Shown here: positions 46,517 through 55,037 of the stretch, one piece after another
How the letters are laid out: the number at the start of each line of letters is the position of its first letter
Position numbering within the stretch: the stretch's first letter is position 1
NCBI RefSeq assembly: GCF_900496975.1
Contig: NZ_UFQC01000023.1
Span: forward strand, 35,552 to 99,551
DNA length: 64,000 nucleotides
Origin: Achromobacter veterisilvae
GTDB taxonomy: Bacteria > Pseudomonadota > Gammaproteobacteria > Burkholderiales > Burkholderiaceae_B
Direction of reading: 5' to 3'
Translations under genes and position numbers: made by a program
The notes under the pieces: model-generated
Told to the model about the DNA's origin: nothing
The model's database searches: none
The model's input: only the letters and a program-made list of their open reading frames with translations

Positions 46517-47215
46517 ATGGAACTTAGTTCAGCGGCATTCTGGATAGCGTTGCTCCAGATCATTTGGGTCAACATCCTGCTATCGGGCGACAACGCCGTG
46601 GTCATTGCGCTGGCAGCGCGTTCGCTGCCCCCGGCCCAACAGAAGAAAGCGATCGTGATCGGCTCCGCCGCCGCGATCATCATGCGTATCGTGCTGACGC
46701 TCGTCGCCGCCAAGCTGCTGTTGCTGCCGTGGCTCAAGCTCATCGGCGCGCTGCTCCTGGTCTACATCGGCGTGACGCTGCTGTTGCCGGAAGGCGAGGA
46801 AGGCGGCGCGGGCAAGACGCAGGGCAATCTGTTGACGGCAATCCGCACGATCATGATCGCCGACCTGGTCATGAGCCTGGACAACGTGGTGGCTGTCGCC
46901 GCCGCCGCGATGGGCGACACGACCTTGCTGGTATTGGGCCTGGCCATCAGTATTCCGCTGGTCATTTTCGGCAGCACGCTGCTGTTGAAGGTCATCGAGC
47001 GCTTCCCGGTCATCGTCTGGGTGGGCGCGGCGCTGCTGGGTTTCATCGCCGGCGAACTGCTGGTGGGCGACCCGGCCTTGCAGGAACCGGTGGCGCGCAT
47101 CGACGCGGCCCTGGGCGTGACGCAGCACAGTTTCGCGCTGATGACGGGCGCGCTGGGCGCGGTGCTGGTCCTGGCCATCGGCAAAGTTTTGCTGATGCGC
47201 CAGAAAGCTGACTGA
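46517..47215 (+). CDS. TerC-family membrane protein, YjbE type (1)
   Basis: This 232-residue protein has seven predicted membrane helices with the TerC signatures IIWVNILLSGDNAVVIALA and IADLVMSLDNVVAVAAAA, each carrying the conserved Asp of the metal path. Such proteins export manganese or help protein metallation. AGAGG precedes the ATG at 46517. It is followed by a related gene 111 bp downstream. No manganese riboswitch (yybP-ykoY) was recognised in its leader, which instead holds two CCTAGG boxes (46486-46491 and 46501-46506) of unknown meaning. Confidence 0.9.
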   Translation: MELSSAAFWIALLQIIWVNILLSGDNAVVIALAARSLPPAQQKKAIVIGSAAAIIMRIVLTLVAAKLLLLPWLKLIGALLLVYIGVTLLLPEGEEGGAGKTQGNLLTAIRTIMIADLVMSLDNVVAVAAAAMGDTTLLVLGLAISIPLVIFGSTLLLKVIERFPVIVWVGAALLGFIAGELLVGDPALQEPVARIDAALGVTQHSFALMTGALGAVLVLAIGKVLLMRQKAD

Positions 47216-47326
47216 AAGCTGAATTATACTAATACGTTGTATTGAATGACCCCGCCGCGCCCTGCGCGGCGGGCTGGCCGGCTCGGGACCGGCCATTCTT
47301 TTCATAATGTTCTCCGGGGGTTCATA

Positions 47327-48046
47327 GTGCTTGAGTTTTTCCAGACGCTGAGTTGGGCAGCGGTATTCCAGATCATCCTCATCGATATCCTGCTCGGCGG
47401 CGACAACGCGGTCGTGATTGCCCTGGCTTGTCGCAACTTGGCGCCCAAGCAGCGCATGCAGGGCATCCTGTGGGGCACCGCGGGCGCCATCATCCTGCGC
47501 GTCGTGCTGATCGCCTTCGCCCTGACGCTCCTGTCGATCCCGTTCCTGAAGGTCGTGGGCGGCGCGCTGCTGCTCTGGATCGGCATCAAGCTCCTGATTC
47601 CCGAAGACGATGCGCATGGCAACGTGAAGGGCGGCACGTCCATCGTCGCCGCCATCAAGACCATCATCATCGCCGACTTCGTGATGAGCCTGGACAACGT
47701 GATCGCCATTGCCGGCGCGGCCCAGAACGCCCACGCCGACCACCAGATCGGCCTGGTCGCCTTCGGCCTGATCGTCAGCGTGCCGATCATCATCTGGGGC
47801 AGCACCCTGGTCCTCAAGCTGATCGACCGCTATCCGCTGGTCGTCACCTTCGGCGCGGCGCTGCTCGGCTGGATCGCCGGCGGCATGCTGGTCACCGACG
47901 TTATTGTCGAACGTCAATTCGGCGTTCAGCCGACTGCGGTTAAAATCGGCGCAGAAATCATTGGCGCCTTGCTCGTTGTTGTCGTTGGACGGTGGCTGGC
48001 AAGCCGCAAAACCACCTCCAAGGAATCAGCACATGAGTCTGCGTAG
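47327..48046 (+). CDS. TerC-family membrane protein, YjbE type (2)
   Basis: This 239-residue paralogue of the gene at 46517 has the same paired motifs, ILIDILLGGDNAVVIALA and IADFVMSLDNVIAIAGAA. The GTG at 47327 was chosen because CCGGGGG lies before it at a proper spacing; the frame is open upstream to 47246. Its 3' end overlaps the pilin-like gene by 14 bp. The pair may handle metal export or act in redox stress; roles are inferred from the family. Confidence 0.9.
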   Translation: MLEFFQTLSWAAVFQIILIDILLGGDNAVVIALACRNLAPKQRMQGILWGTAGAIILRVVLIAFALTLLSIPFLKVVGGALLLWIGIKLLIPEDDAHGNVKGGTSIVAAIKTIIIADFVMSLDNVIAIAGAAQNAHADHQIGLVAFGLIVSVPIIIWGSTLVLKLIDRYPLVVTFGAALLGWIAGGMLVTDVIVERQFGVQPTAVKIGAEIIGALLVVVVGRWLASRKTTSKESAHESA

Positions 48047-48155
48047 ATCCGCCGATCCCCAGCAATCCGAATCGGGCCTGAGCCTGCTCCAGGGCCTGTT
48101 CGTGCTGGCCATCCTCGGTGTCGTCGCGACGGTCATCGTCTCCAACTTCGTTTGA
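48033..48155 (+). CDS. 40-residue pilin-N-terminus-like microprotein
   Basis: This small protein ends with a single hydrophobic helix. The segment ESG then LSLLQGLFVLAILGVVATVI looks like a type IV pilin or pseudopilin N-terminus: Gly15 before a hydrophobic stretch (Leu16 as +1), with Gln20 at the +5 place where pilins have Glu. There is no globular domain after it. AAGGA lies before the ATG at 48033. It overlaps the TerC gene and is followed after 9 bp by hemC. It could be a membrane-inserted small protein; whether prepilin peptidase cleaves it is unknown. Confidence 0.6.
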   Translation: MSLRRSADPQQSESGLSLLQGLFVLAILGVVATVIVSNFV

Positions 48156-48164
48156 TGACGCCTC

Positions 48165-49112
48165 GTGTCCCTACCGCAACGCCTGGTCATCGCGACCCGC
48201 GCCAGCCGGCTTGCCCTGTGGCAAGCCGAGCATGTGCGCGACCGGCTGCGCACGCTGTACCCGGCGTGCGCGGTTGAACTCCTTACCCTGACGACCCGGG
48301 GCGACCAGATCCTCGACCGCACGCTGTCCAAGGTGGGCGGCAAGGGATTGTTCGTCAAGGAACTCGAAAACGCGCTGCTCGACGGGCGCGCCGATCTCGC
48401 CGTCCACTCCCTGAAGGACGTGCCGGTGGATCTGCAGGCCCCGTTCGAACTCTGCGCCGTCCTTGACCGCGCGGATCCGCGCGATGCCTTCGTCTCCAAC
48501 CGCTACGATACGCTGGCCGACCTGCCCGCCGGGGCGGTGGTCGGCACGTCCAGCCTGCGCCGCGAATCCCAGATCCGCGCGCGCTACCCGGAATTGGCGG
48601 TCAAGCCCCTGCGCGGCAACCTCGACACGCGCCTGGGCAAGCTGGACAAGGGCGAATACGACGCCATCGTGCTCGCCGCCGCCGGCCTGGAGCGCCTGGG
48701 CCTGGGCTCGCGCATCCGCAGCCTGCTCGATCCGGCCGACAGCCTGCCCGCCGCCGGGCAGGGCGCCCTGGGCATCGAGATCCGCGAAGACCGCGGCGAC
48801 GTGCGCGCCTGGCTGGCGCCGCTGGCCAGCGCGGACACCACGTCCTGTGTCGTGGCCGAGCGCGCCGTGTCCCGCAAGCTGGGCGGCTCCTGCCAGGTGC
48901 CCCTGGCGGCGTATGCCGAGATCGCGGCGGGCACCTTGTCGCTGCGCGCGCTGGTGGCGTCGCCCGATGGCGCGCGCATGGTCCATGCCGCGCGCAGCGG
49001 TCCGGTGGCCGATGCGCTGGCCATCGGCGAAGCCGCGGCCCAGGAACTGCTGGACGCGGGCGCGCAGGCCATCCTCCGCGAACTGCTGCAAGACGACGCC
49101 CGGCCGGACTGA
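48165..49112 (+). CDS. hemC: Hydroxymethylbilane synthase
   Basis: This 315-residue enzyme polymerises four porphobilinogen units. [20 protein letters not shown] at the N-terminus, SLKDVP and [14 protein letters not shown] are present, and [13 protein letters not shown] carries the cysteine for the dipyrromethane cofactor. The start is GTG at 48165. It overlaps hemD by one base (TGATG). First gene of hemC-hemD-hemX-hemY. Confidence 0.96.
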   Translation: MSLPQRLVIATRASRLALWQAEHVRDRLRTLYPACAVELLTLTTRGDQILDRTLSKVGGKGLFVKELENALLDGRADLAVHSLKDVPVDLQAPFELCAVLDRADPRDAFVSNRYDTLADLPAGAVVGTSSLRRESQIRARYPELAVKPLRGNLDTRLGKLDKGEYDAIVLAAAGLERLGLGSRIRSLLDPADSLPAAGQGALGIEIREDRGDVRAWLAPLASADTTSCVVAERAVSRKLGGSCQVPLAAYAEIAAGTLSLRALVASPDGARMVHAARSGPVADALAIGEAAAQELLDAGAQAILRELLQDDARPD

Positions 49113-49930
49113 TGGCCATGGCGTCCGCAGCCGCCGAATCGCCGCGAGTCGCCGTCCTGACGCGGCCGGAAGGGCGCAACGAGGCGCTTGCCGCCCGCCT
49201 GCGCGCCGCCGGCTGGCTTCCCTGCATCCTGCCCGCCCTGGAAATCCAGGCGCTGCCGGCCGCGGTGCAGGCGCTGCCCCGTCCGGCCGACTACGACATG
49301 GTCGTATTCGTCAGCGGCAACGCGGCCCGGCAATACCTGGACCAGTGCGTCCAGGCGGACGGCCCTTTCGCCTGGCCCGCGGGCGTCATCGCCGCCACCG
49401 TGGGTCCGGCCAGCGCCCAGGCGCTGCGCGAATCCCCCTGTTTTGGCGCGAATACAACAGTTCTGCATCCTCCCGAAAGCGCGCCCAGCCATGATTCCGA
49501 GGCCCTGTGGGACGTGCTGCGGGGGCTGCCCCGCCTGCCGGCCCGCGTGCTGCTGGTGCGCGGCACGCAGGGCAGGGACTGGCTGGGCGACAAGCTCGAG
49601 GCGCACGGCGCGGCCGTGACGCGCCATGCGGCCTATCTGCGCCGTCCTGCCGACTGGGACGCCGGCCAGGTGGCCCTGCTGCGGCAGTGGGCCGGCGCCG
49701 GGCTGCGCGCCACCTGGCTGATCACCAGCGGGGAGGGCGCGGACGCGGTGCGGGCCCGCCTGGACGAGGCCGGCCTGGCGGCCTGGTGGGAGCAGTGCGG
49801 CTTCGTGCTGACGCATCCCTCCCTGGCGCGGCGCGTGCCGGCGGTCCGTCATGACGCCGGCGCCTCCGCAATGGTAAAAATCTGCTTGCCCAACGACGAG
49901 TCGATATTCCAGGCCTTTGTTGCTGCTTGA
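49112..49930 (+). CDS. hemD: Uroporphyrinogen-III synthase
   Basis: This 272-residue enzyme closes the linear tetrapyrrole with inversion of ring D. The family is poorly conserved; the opening VAVLTRPEGRNEALAARLRA, the middle DYDMVVFVSGNAARQYL and WLITSGEGADAVRARLDEAG fit. Its position right after hemC and before hemX is the main support. The start codon overlaps the hemC stop. Confidence 0.92.
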   Translation: MAMASAAAESPRVAVLTRPEGRNEALAARLRAAGWLPCILPALEIQALPAAVQALPRPADYDMVVFVSGNAARQYLDQCVQADGPFAWPAGVIAATVGPASAQALRESPCFGANTTVLHPPESAPSHDSEALWDVLRGLPRLPARVLLVRGTQGRDWLGDKLEAHGAAVTRHAAYLRRPADWDAGQVALLRQWAGAGLRATWLITSGEGADAVRARLDEAGLAAWWEQCGFVLTHPSLARRVPAVRHDAGASAMVKICLPNDESIFQAFVAA

Positions 49931-49967
49931 TTCGTTGCTTCGGACCGACACCGAATACAATCGCGTC

Positions 49968-51158
49968 ATGACAGACAAGACTCCCGCTACCGATCCGGTC
50001 GTTCCGACGGCCGTTCCGGGCGCAAGCGCGCCCGCATCGGCCCCGGCCGACCCCGTCAAGGCCCGTCCGGCCAAACGCGGCAGTGGCCCCCTGGTCACCG
50101 CCCTGATCATCGTCGTCCTGCTGGCTGTCGGCCTGGGCTACGCCCTGTGGAAGCAGCGCACGCAGTTCGTGTCCGCCGGCCGCGAGGTCGCCTCGCGGCT
50201 CGACACGCTGGCCTCCGACGTGGCGCAGGCCCGCAAGGACACGCGCGAAGCCCTGGCCCTGGCGCAGGCGCAGGCCGGCCGGGTGGCCGAGCTCGAAGAC
50301 ACCGTGCGCGAAACGCAAAGCCAGTACAACGCGCTGCAACTGGCCTGGCAGAACTTCAACGACAGCGCCAGCGACGAACTGCTGGCCAACGACGTCGAAC
50401 GCCTGCTGACCATCGCCAGCCAGCAACTGCGCCTGGCGGGAAACGTCTCCAACGCCATCGTGGCCCTCGAAACCGCGCAATCGCGCCTGGCGCGCGCCGA
50501 CCGGCCGCGCTTCTCCAGCCTGCAGCAATCCATCAACGGCGACCTGGACCGCCTGCGCGCGGTGTCCACGGTGGACATCCCCGCCCAATCGGCCCGCATC
50601 GAGCGCCTCGTGGCGCTGGTCGGCAAGGCGCCGCTGCTGGTGCCCGATGCCGCCGCCCCGGGCGTCACGCCCGCCGGCGAGACCCGGCCCGCCGCCCCCG
50701 CGCCCGCGATCGACCCGCAGGCCGGCCTGCCCGCCGACGCGCCCTGGTGGCAGCGCTGGCGCGCCGAGATGGCCTCGTGGCCCGGCCGCGCCGGTTCCGC
50801 CCTGGCGCACGAACTGGGCGGCCTGATCACGATCCAGCGCGTGGACGAGCCCGCGGCCCTGCTGCTGTCGCCCGAACAGGCCGATCTGGTGCGCGGCGCG
50901 CTGCGCCAGCGCCTGCTGACCGCCCAACTGGCCATGCTGATGCGCCAGTCCGCGGTCTGGAAGAGCGAACTCGACAACGTCGGCACGACCTTGGCCAAGT
51001 ACTACGACAACCGGTCTCCCGACACCGTCGCCGCCCAGGGGCTGGCGCACGAACTGGCGCAGACCGACATTGCCGTGCGCCTGCCGGACGTGGCCGACAG
51101 CCTGGCTGCCGTGGCCGCGCTGCGGGCGGCGGGTTTCAAGACTAGCGAGCAGGACTGA
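49968..51158 (+). CDS. hemX: HemX-type inner-membrane protein of heme operons
   Basis: This 396-residue protein has a short cytoplasmic Pro/Ala-rich N-terminus, one membrane helix (about residues 45-62, LVTALIIVVLLAVGLGYAL), a coiled-coil (EVASRLDTLASDVAQARKDT and on) and a periplasmic domain ending in LAAVAALRAAGFKTSEQD. It lacks the methyltransferase domain of CobA, although it is often annotated as uroporphyrinogen-III C-methyltransferase. Start ATG 49968 chosen over the 51-bp longer frame, which begins inside hemD. Its exact role in heme synthesis is unclear. Confidence 0.85.
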   Translation: MTDKTPATDPVVPTAVPGASAPASAPADPVKARPAKRGSGPLVTALIIVVLLAVGLGYALWKQRTQFVSAGREVASRLDTLASDVAQARKDTREALALAQAQAGRVAELEDTVRETQSQYNALQLAWQNFNDSASDELLANDVERLLTIASQQLRLAGNVSNAIVALETAQSRLARADRPRFSSLQQSINGDLDRLRAVSTVDIPAQSARIERLVALVGKAPLLVPDAAAPGVTPAGETRPAAPAPAIDPQAGLPADAPWWQRWRAEMASWPGRAGSALAHELGGLITIQRVDEPAALLLSPEQADLVRGALRQRLLTAQLAMLMRQSAVWKSELDNVGTTLAKYYDNRSPDTVAAQGLAHELAQTDIAVRLPDVADSLAAVAALRAAGFKTSEQD

Positions 51159-51163
51159 GGCCT

Positions 51164-52777
51164 ATGCGTACCTGGTTCTGGACTCTGCTGCTGGCCGTTG
51201 TCGCCGTCGCCCTGGCGGTGGTGCTGCGCACGCATTCCGGCAACGTGCTGTTGCTGGTCTGGCCGTGGCGCATCGGGATGTCGCTGACGCTGGCCGTCCT
51301 GCTGATCGTGGCGGCCTTCATCGTGCTGTACGTGGGCTTGCGCCTGCTGGCATGGCTGCTGGCCATCCCCGACCGCGTGCGGGCCTGGCGCGGCAAGCGC
51401 GCGCAGGCGCGCGACCATGAATTGCTGGAGCGCGGCTGGATCGGCCTGCTGGAAGGCCGCTACACCACCGCCGAAAAGGATCTGACCAAGCTGCTCGAGC
51501 AGACCAAGGTCCAGACCCGCCGCGTGCTGGCGGCGCTGTCCGCCGCCCGCGCCGCGCACGGCCTGGGCGAGTTCGACCGCCGCGACCGCCTGCTGGCGAT
51601 GGCGCAGGAACAGGCGGGCGCCGATCCCGGCCTGGTCGAGGCCACCGCCACCGTCTCCGCCGACATGCTCCTGGACCAGGGCCGCGCCGAGCGCGCGCTG
51701 ACGGTGCTGGAACCCCTGGCCGACGGCGGCGCGCGCCATCTGCACACGATGCGCCTGCTGTTGCGCGCGCACACCGCGCTGCACCACGACGAACAGGTCT
51801 TCACGCTGGCCCGCGGCCTCGTGCGCCGCAATGCCCTGGCCCGCGCCGAAGCCGACCATCTGGTCGACGCCTCGGGCGCGGCGCGCCTGCGCGCCGCCGG
51901 CGGCGAGGCCTGGCGCGCCATCTGGAAGGACCTGAAGGCCGAAGAGCGGCTCCTGCCCGAGATCGCGCTGGCCGGCGCCGCGGCCTTCGAGGCCGCCGGC
52001 GAAGCCAACGAGGCGGCGCGCGTGCTCGAAGCCGCGATCGCCGTGAAGTTCAACCCGGCCCTGGTGGCGGCCTATGCGCGCTGCGAGGCCGATCAGGTGT
52101 CGCGCCGGCTGGCCCGCGCCGAGACCTGGCTGCAGCAGCGTCCCACCGACCCCGACCTCCTCACCGCGCTGGGCATGCTGTGCCTGAACGGGCAGTTGTG
52201 GGGCCAGGCCGAACGCTATCTGCTGCGCGCCCTCAGCCGCCGCAGCGACGCGCAGACGCATGCCTTGCTGGGCAGCCTGTACGACCGCCTGGACCGTCCC
52301 GCCGACGCCGTGCGCCACTGGCGCCTTGCGACGGCGGCCAGCATGGCGCTGCCGGTCCTGGCGTCGGACGCCGCGCTGCCGGCCGCGGACACCGGTTCGG
52401 ATCCCTACCGCGTGGATGCCGAAGGCGGCTATGCGGTGGGCCTGTCCGACACCGACAGCGATACCGACGTCGGCGGCGATTATCCGGCGCTGCCACCGGC
52501 CGTGGCGGCGTCCGCCTCCGACTACGTGCTGGACCCGGACGCGCGCGTCAGCAAAGAGCAGCGCGAACGCGCGCTCGCGCCCGAGGATGCGCCGCTGGCC
52601 GGCGGCAGCACCGCCGATATCGACGAGTACTTCGACAGCGCCCCGATCCCGGCGGCGGCTTTCGACGAGCCCGTGCCCACGTACGCGCCGGCTCCGCCCG
52701 CCGGGCCCAAGCCCGCGCCCGCCGCCGCGCCCGTGCCGGCGACCAAGCCGCCGTTCAAGGACGACGGCTCGATTTGA
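51164..52777 (+). CDS. hemY: HemY-type protein with TPR repeats
   Basis: This 537-residue protein has two N-terminal membrane helices (about residues 3-22 and 40-65, with LLLVWPWRIGMS between) and a large cytosolic helical domain of TPR-like repeats (LERGWIGLLEGRYTTAEKDL, and further pairs to about 390). The C-terminal 120 residues are Pro/Ala/Asp-rich and look disordered. It is found in heme operons of proteobacteria and has no protoporphyrinogen-oxidase motif of the Gram-positive HemY. It starts five bases after hemX. Confidence 0.9.
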   Translation: MRTWFWTLLLAVVAVALAVVLRTHSGNVLLLVWPWRIGMSLTLAVLLIVAAFIVLYVGLRLLAWLLAIPDRVRAWRGKRAQARDHELLERGWIGLLEGRYTTAEKDLTKLLEQTKVQTRRVLAALSAARAAHGLGEFDRRDRLLAMAQEQAGADPGLVEATATVSADMLLDQGRAERALTVLEPLADGGARHLHTMRLLLRAHTALHHDEQVFTLARGLVRRNALARAEADHLVDASGAARLRAAGGEAWRAIWKDLKAEERLLPEIALAGAAAFEAAGEANEAARVLEAAIAVKFNPALVAAYARCEADQVSRRLARAETWLQQRPTDPDLLTALGMLCLNGQLWGQAERYLLRALSRRSDAQTHALLGSLYDRLDRPADAVRHWRLATAASMALPVLASDAALPAADTGSDPYRVDAEGGYAVGLSDTDSDTDVGGDYPALPPAVAASASDYVLDPDARVSKEQRERALAPEDAPLAGGSTADIDEYFDSAPIPAAAFDEPVPTYAPAPPAGPKPAPAAAPVPATKPPFKDDGSI

Positions 52778-52809
52778 ATATTCCTTCAGACAAACAACAA
52801 GGTTGAATC

Positions 52810-53340
52810 ATGAGTCTCGATCGCGTCTCCCCTGGCAAGAAGCTGCCGGAAGACTTCAACGTCATCATCGAAATCCCCATGAACGCCGACCCGGTGAAGT
52901 ACGAGGTCGACAAGGACTCGGGCGCGATTTTCGTTGACCGCTTCATGCTGACGGCCATGCACTATCCGTGCAACTACGGCTACATCCCGCAAACCCTGTC
53001 CGAAGACGGCGACCCCGCCGACGTGCTGGTGCTGACGCCGTTCCCGATCCAGATCGGCGCGGTCGTGCGCTGCCGCGCCATCGGCGTGCTGGAAATGGAC
53101 GACGAGTCGGGCGGCGACGCCAAGCTGCTGGCCGTGCCGATCGAAAAGCTGTATCCCCCGTACCGCAACATCAAGTCCTACGAAGACCTGCCGGCGGAAG
53201 ACATCGCCCGCATCCAGCATTTCTTCGAACACTACAAAGACCTGGAAAAGGGCAAGTGGGTCAAGGTCAAGGGCTGGAAGGGCCTGGACGCCGCGCACGA
53301 GGAAATCGTCCGCAGCGCCGAGCGCTACGCCAAGGGCTGA
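52810..53340 (+). CDS. ppa: Inorganic pyrophosphatase
   Basis: This 176-residue family I enzyme hydrolyses pyrophosphate to phosphate. The signature [11 protein letters not shown] with its three metal-binding Asp is present, and [37 protein letters not shown] and [10 protein letters not shown] fit. Hexamer subunit size. It follows hemY after 32 bp, so it is probably in the same transcript or has its own weak promoter. Confidence 0.98.
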   Translation: MSLDRVSPGKKLPEDFNVIIEIPMNADPVKYEVDKDSGAIFVDRFMLTAMHYPCNYGYIPQTLSEDGDPADVLVLTPFPIQIGAVVRCRAIGVLEMDDESGGDAKLLAVPIEKLYPPYRNIKSYEDLPAEDIARIQHFFEHYKDLEKGKWVKVKGWKGLDAAHEEIVRSAERYAKG

Positions 53341-53352
53341 TCAGGTTATTTC

Positions 53353-53424
53353 TTGCCGCCGGGCCGCCCCAAGGCAAAAAGCGCCCCCTCGGGGGGCAGC
53401 AAGCCGAAGGCGCAGCGTGGGGGC
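53353..53424 (+). repeat. Dispersed GC-rich repeat, copy B
   Basis: Reads GCCGCCCCAAGGCAAAAAGC, then a GCCCCC/GGGGGC hairpin and AGCAAGCCGAAGGCGCAGCG. It is the copy against which the others were compared (24433, 56317 inverted, 61471 degenerate). It lies between convergent ppa and the IclR gene and could act as a terminator. Confidence 0.8.
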
Positions 53425-54260
53425 TATTTCTTTTGTCGAGCCGGCGCTGTGCCGGCCGGCGCTTTCAGGCGGCGCGGCCGCGACGGCATGATGCCGATCG
53501 CCGCCGCGCCGTTGCTTTGCGGGGCCTGCAAATTCAGCGAAACCTCCGCGGCCGCGACCTGGATGCGCGCCCGCAGGATTTCCAGCCGCTCGGCCGAGGT
53601 GCGCGCCTCGGCGGCGATGAACACCAGGCTGCCGACCACCTTCTGCTCGGGGCTGAAGATCGCCGAGCCTATCCCGATCAGGCCGGGATCGATCTCGCCG
53701 TGCGATACGTATACGCCCGCGTTGCGCAGGCGCTTCAGGTTGGCGCGGAATTCGTCCCAGTCTTCGCCCAGTCCGGCTTCGCGGATTTCCGCGCTGTGCC
53801 AGAGCATCAGGTTGCGTAGCTGGTAGGGGGGCAGGTTGGCCAGGATGGGCTTGGCCGTGGCCCCGTGGAACATGGTGTAGGGACGGCCGCGGGCATAGCT
53901 GGACTCGATGGAATCGTCCGTCCAGTAGCGGTCCACGCACATGACCTTGTCGCCGTAGTAGCTGCACAGCATCAGGTTGGCGTGCAGCTCGTCGCCGGTG
54001 GCGCGCATGACGCCGCGCGCCGCGCGCATCAGGGGATCGTGCTGGCGCAGGTGGCGGTCCAGTTCGATGATGCGCGATCCCAGCACGTAGGCGCCGCCCG
54101 CGGTGGGCGCCAGCAGGCCGCTTTCGGTCAGCGACTTCAGGTAGCGGTACGCCGTGGCGCGCGAACACTCCAGATGCGCCATGACGTCTTCCTGGAACGC
54201 GGCGGTGGTGTCGTCGCGAAAGAGGTCGAGAATGGACAACATGCGGTCTGGAGTGCTCAT
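53424..54260 (-). CDS. IclR-family transcriptional regulator
   Basis: This 278-residue protein has a winged helix at residues about 6-70 (RMLSILDLFRDDTTAAFQED, HLECSRATAYRYLKSLTESG) and an IclR effector domain with ARGRPYTMFHGATAKPIL and GSLVFIAAEARTSAERLE. It probably controls the catabolic island: it is co-oriented with the SDR, the binding protein and the cupin (54276-56795) and divergent from the ABC and second SDR genes. The C-terminal tail is Arg/Pro-rich. Confidence 0.93.
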   Translation of the reverse strand: MSTPDRMLSILDLFRDDTTAAFQEDVMAHLECSRATAYRYLKSLTESGLLAPTAGGAYVLGSRIIELDRHLRQHDPLMRAARGVMRATGDELHANLMLCSYYGDKVMCVDRYWTDDSIESSYARGRPYTMFHGATAKPILANLPPYQLRNLMLWHSAEIREAGLGEDWDEFRANLKRLRNAGVYVSHGEIDPGLIGIGSAIFSPEQKVVGSLVFIAAEARTSAERLEILRARIQVAAAEVSLNLQAPQSNGAAAIGIMPSRPRRLKAPAGTAPARQKK

Positions 54261-54275
54261 TGCGGGATGGCGCGC

Positions 54276-55037
54276 CTAGTGAATGTGGAAGCCGCCATTG
54301 ACGTCGACCACGATGCCGGTTGAATAGGAGGACAGGTCCGAGGCCAGGAAAAGAATGGCCTGGGCGACTTCGGCGGGCGAGCCGAAACGTTGCAGCGGAA
54401 TGCCCTGTTTGAGTTCTTGTTCCCAATTTTCGCCGAATTTGCCCAGCGTCATATCGGTTTCGATGATGCCCGGCGCCACGCAGTTGGCCCGGATGCCGCG
54501 TGGGCCCAGTTCGCGGGCCAGCGCCTTGGTGAAACTGATGACGCCGCCCTTGGAGGCCGCATAGTGCGACCCGCCCAGCAGGCCGCCGCCGCGCAGCGCG
54601 GCGGTGGAGCCCAGGTTGACGATGGCGGGGCGCCGCGGGCTGTCCAGCAGGGCCGGCAGCGCCGCGTGGGTAATGTTGTAGGTGCCCGTCAGGTTCACCT
54701 CGACCATGCGGCGGAACTCGTCTTCGGGCAGGTCCCAGATGCGGGTGGCCGCGACGATGCCTGCATTGTTGACCAGCACGTCGATCCCGCCGAGCGCGGC
54801 CTTCGCCCGCTCGATCGCCGCCTTGCAGGATGCCGCGCTCGACACGTCGCAATGCAGCTCGACCCGGCCCGCCGCGAGCGCCGCGGCGGCGCCTTCGGGA
54901 TAGGCCCGGTCCAGCACGGCGACGGCCGCGCCCTGGGCGATGAACAATTCCGCGACGGCGGCGCCGATGCCCCGGGGGTTGGCGCCCCCCGTGACAATGG
55001 CGCGCTTGCCGGCCAGCAGTCCAGGCGCGCCGTCCAT
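54276..55037 (-). CDS. Short-chain dehydrogenase/reductase
   Basis: This 253-residue NAD(P)-dependent enzyme has the TGGANPRGIG cofactor loop, NNAG, an active-site Tyr-Ala-Ala-Ser-Lys (YAASKGGVISFTKALA) and a C-terminal GIVVDVNGGFHIH. The substrate is unknown; the neighbourhood suggests a catabolic step. ATG 55037 overlaps the stop of the upstream binding-protein gene (TGATG), so the two are co-translated. GTG at 55040 is an alternative. Confidence 0.92.
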   Translation of the reverse strand: MDGAPGLLAGKRAIVTGGANPRGIGAAVAELFIAQGAAVAVLDRAYPEGAAAALAAGRVELHCDVSSAASCKAAIERAKAALGGIDVLVNNAGIVAATRIWDLPEDEFRRMVEVNLTGTYNITHAALPALLDSPRRPAIVNLGSTAALRGGGLLGGSHYAASKGGVISFTKALARELGPRGIRANCVAPGIIETDMTLGKFGENWEQELKQGIPLQRFGSPAEVAQAILFLASDLSSYSTGIVVDVNGGFHIH

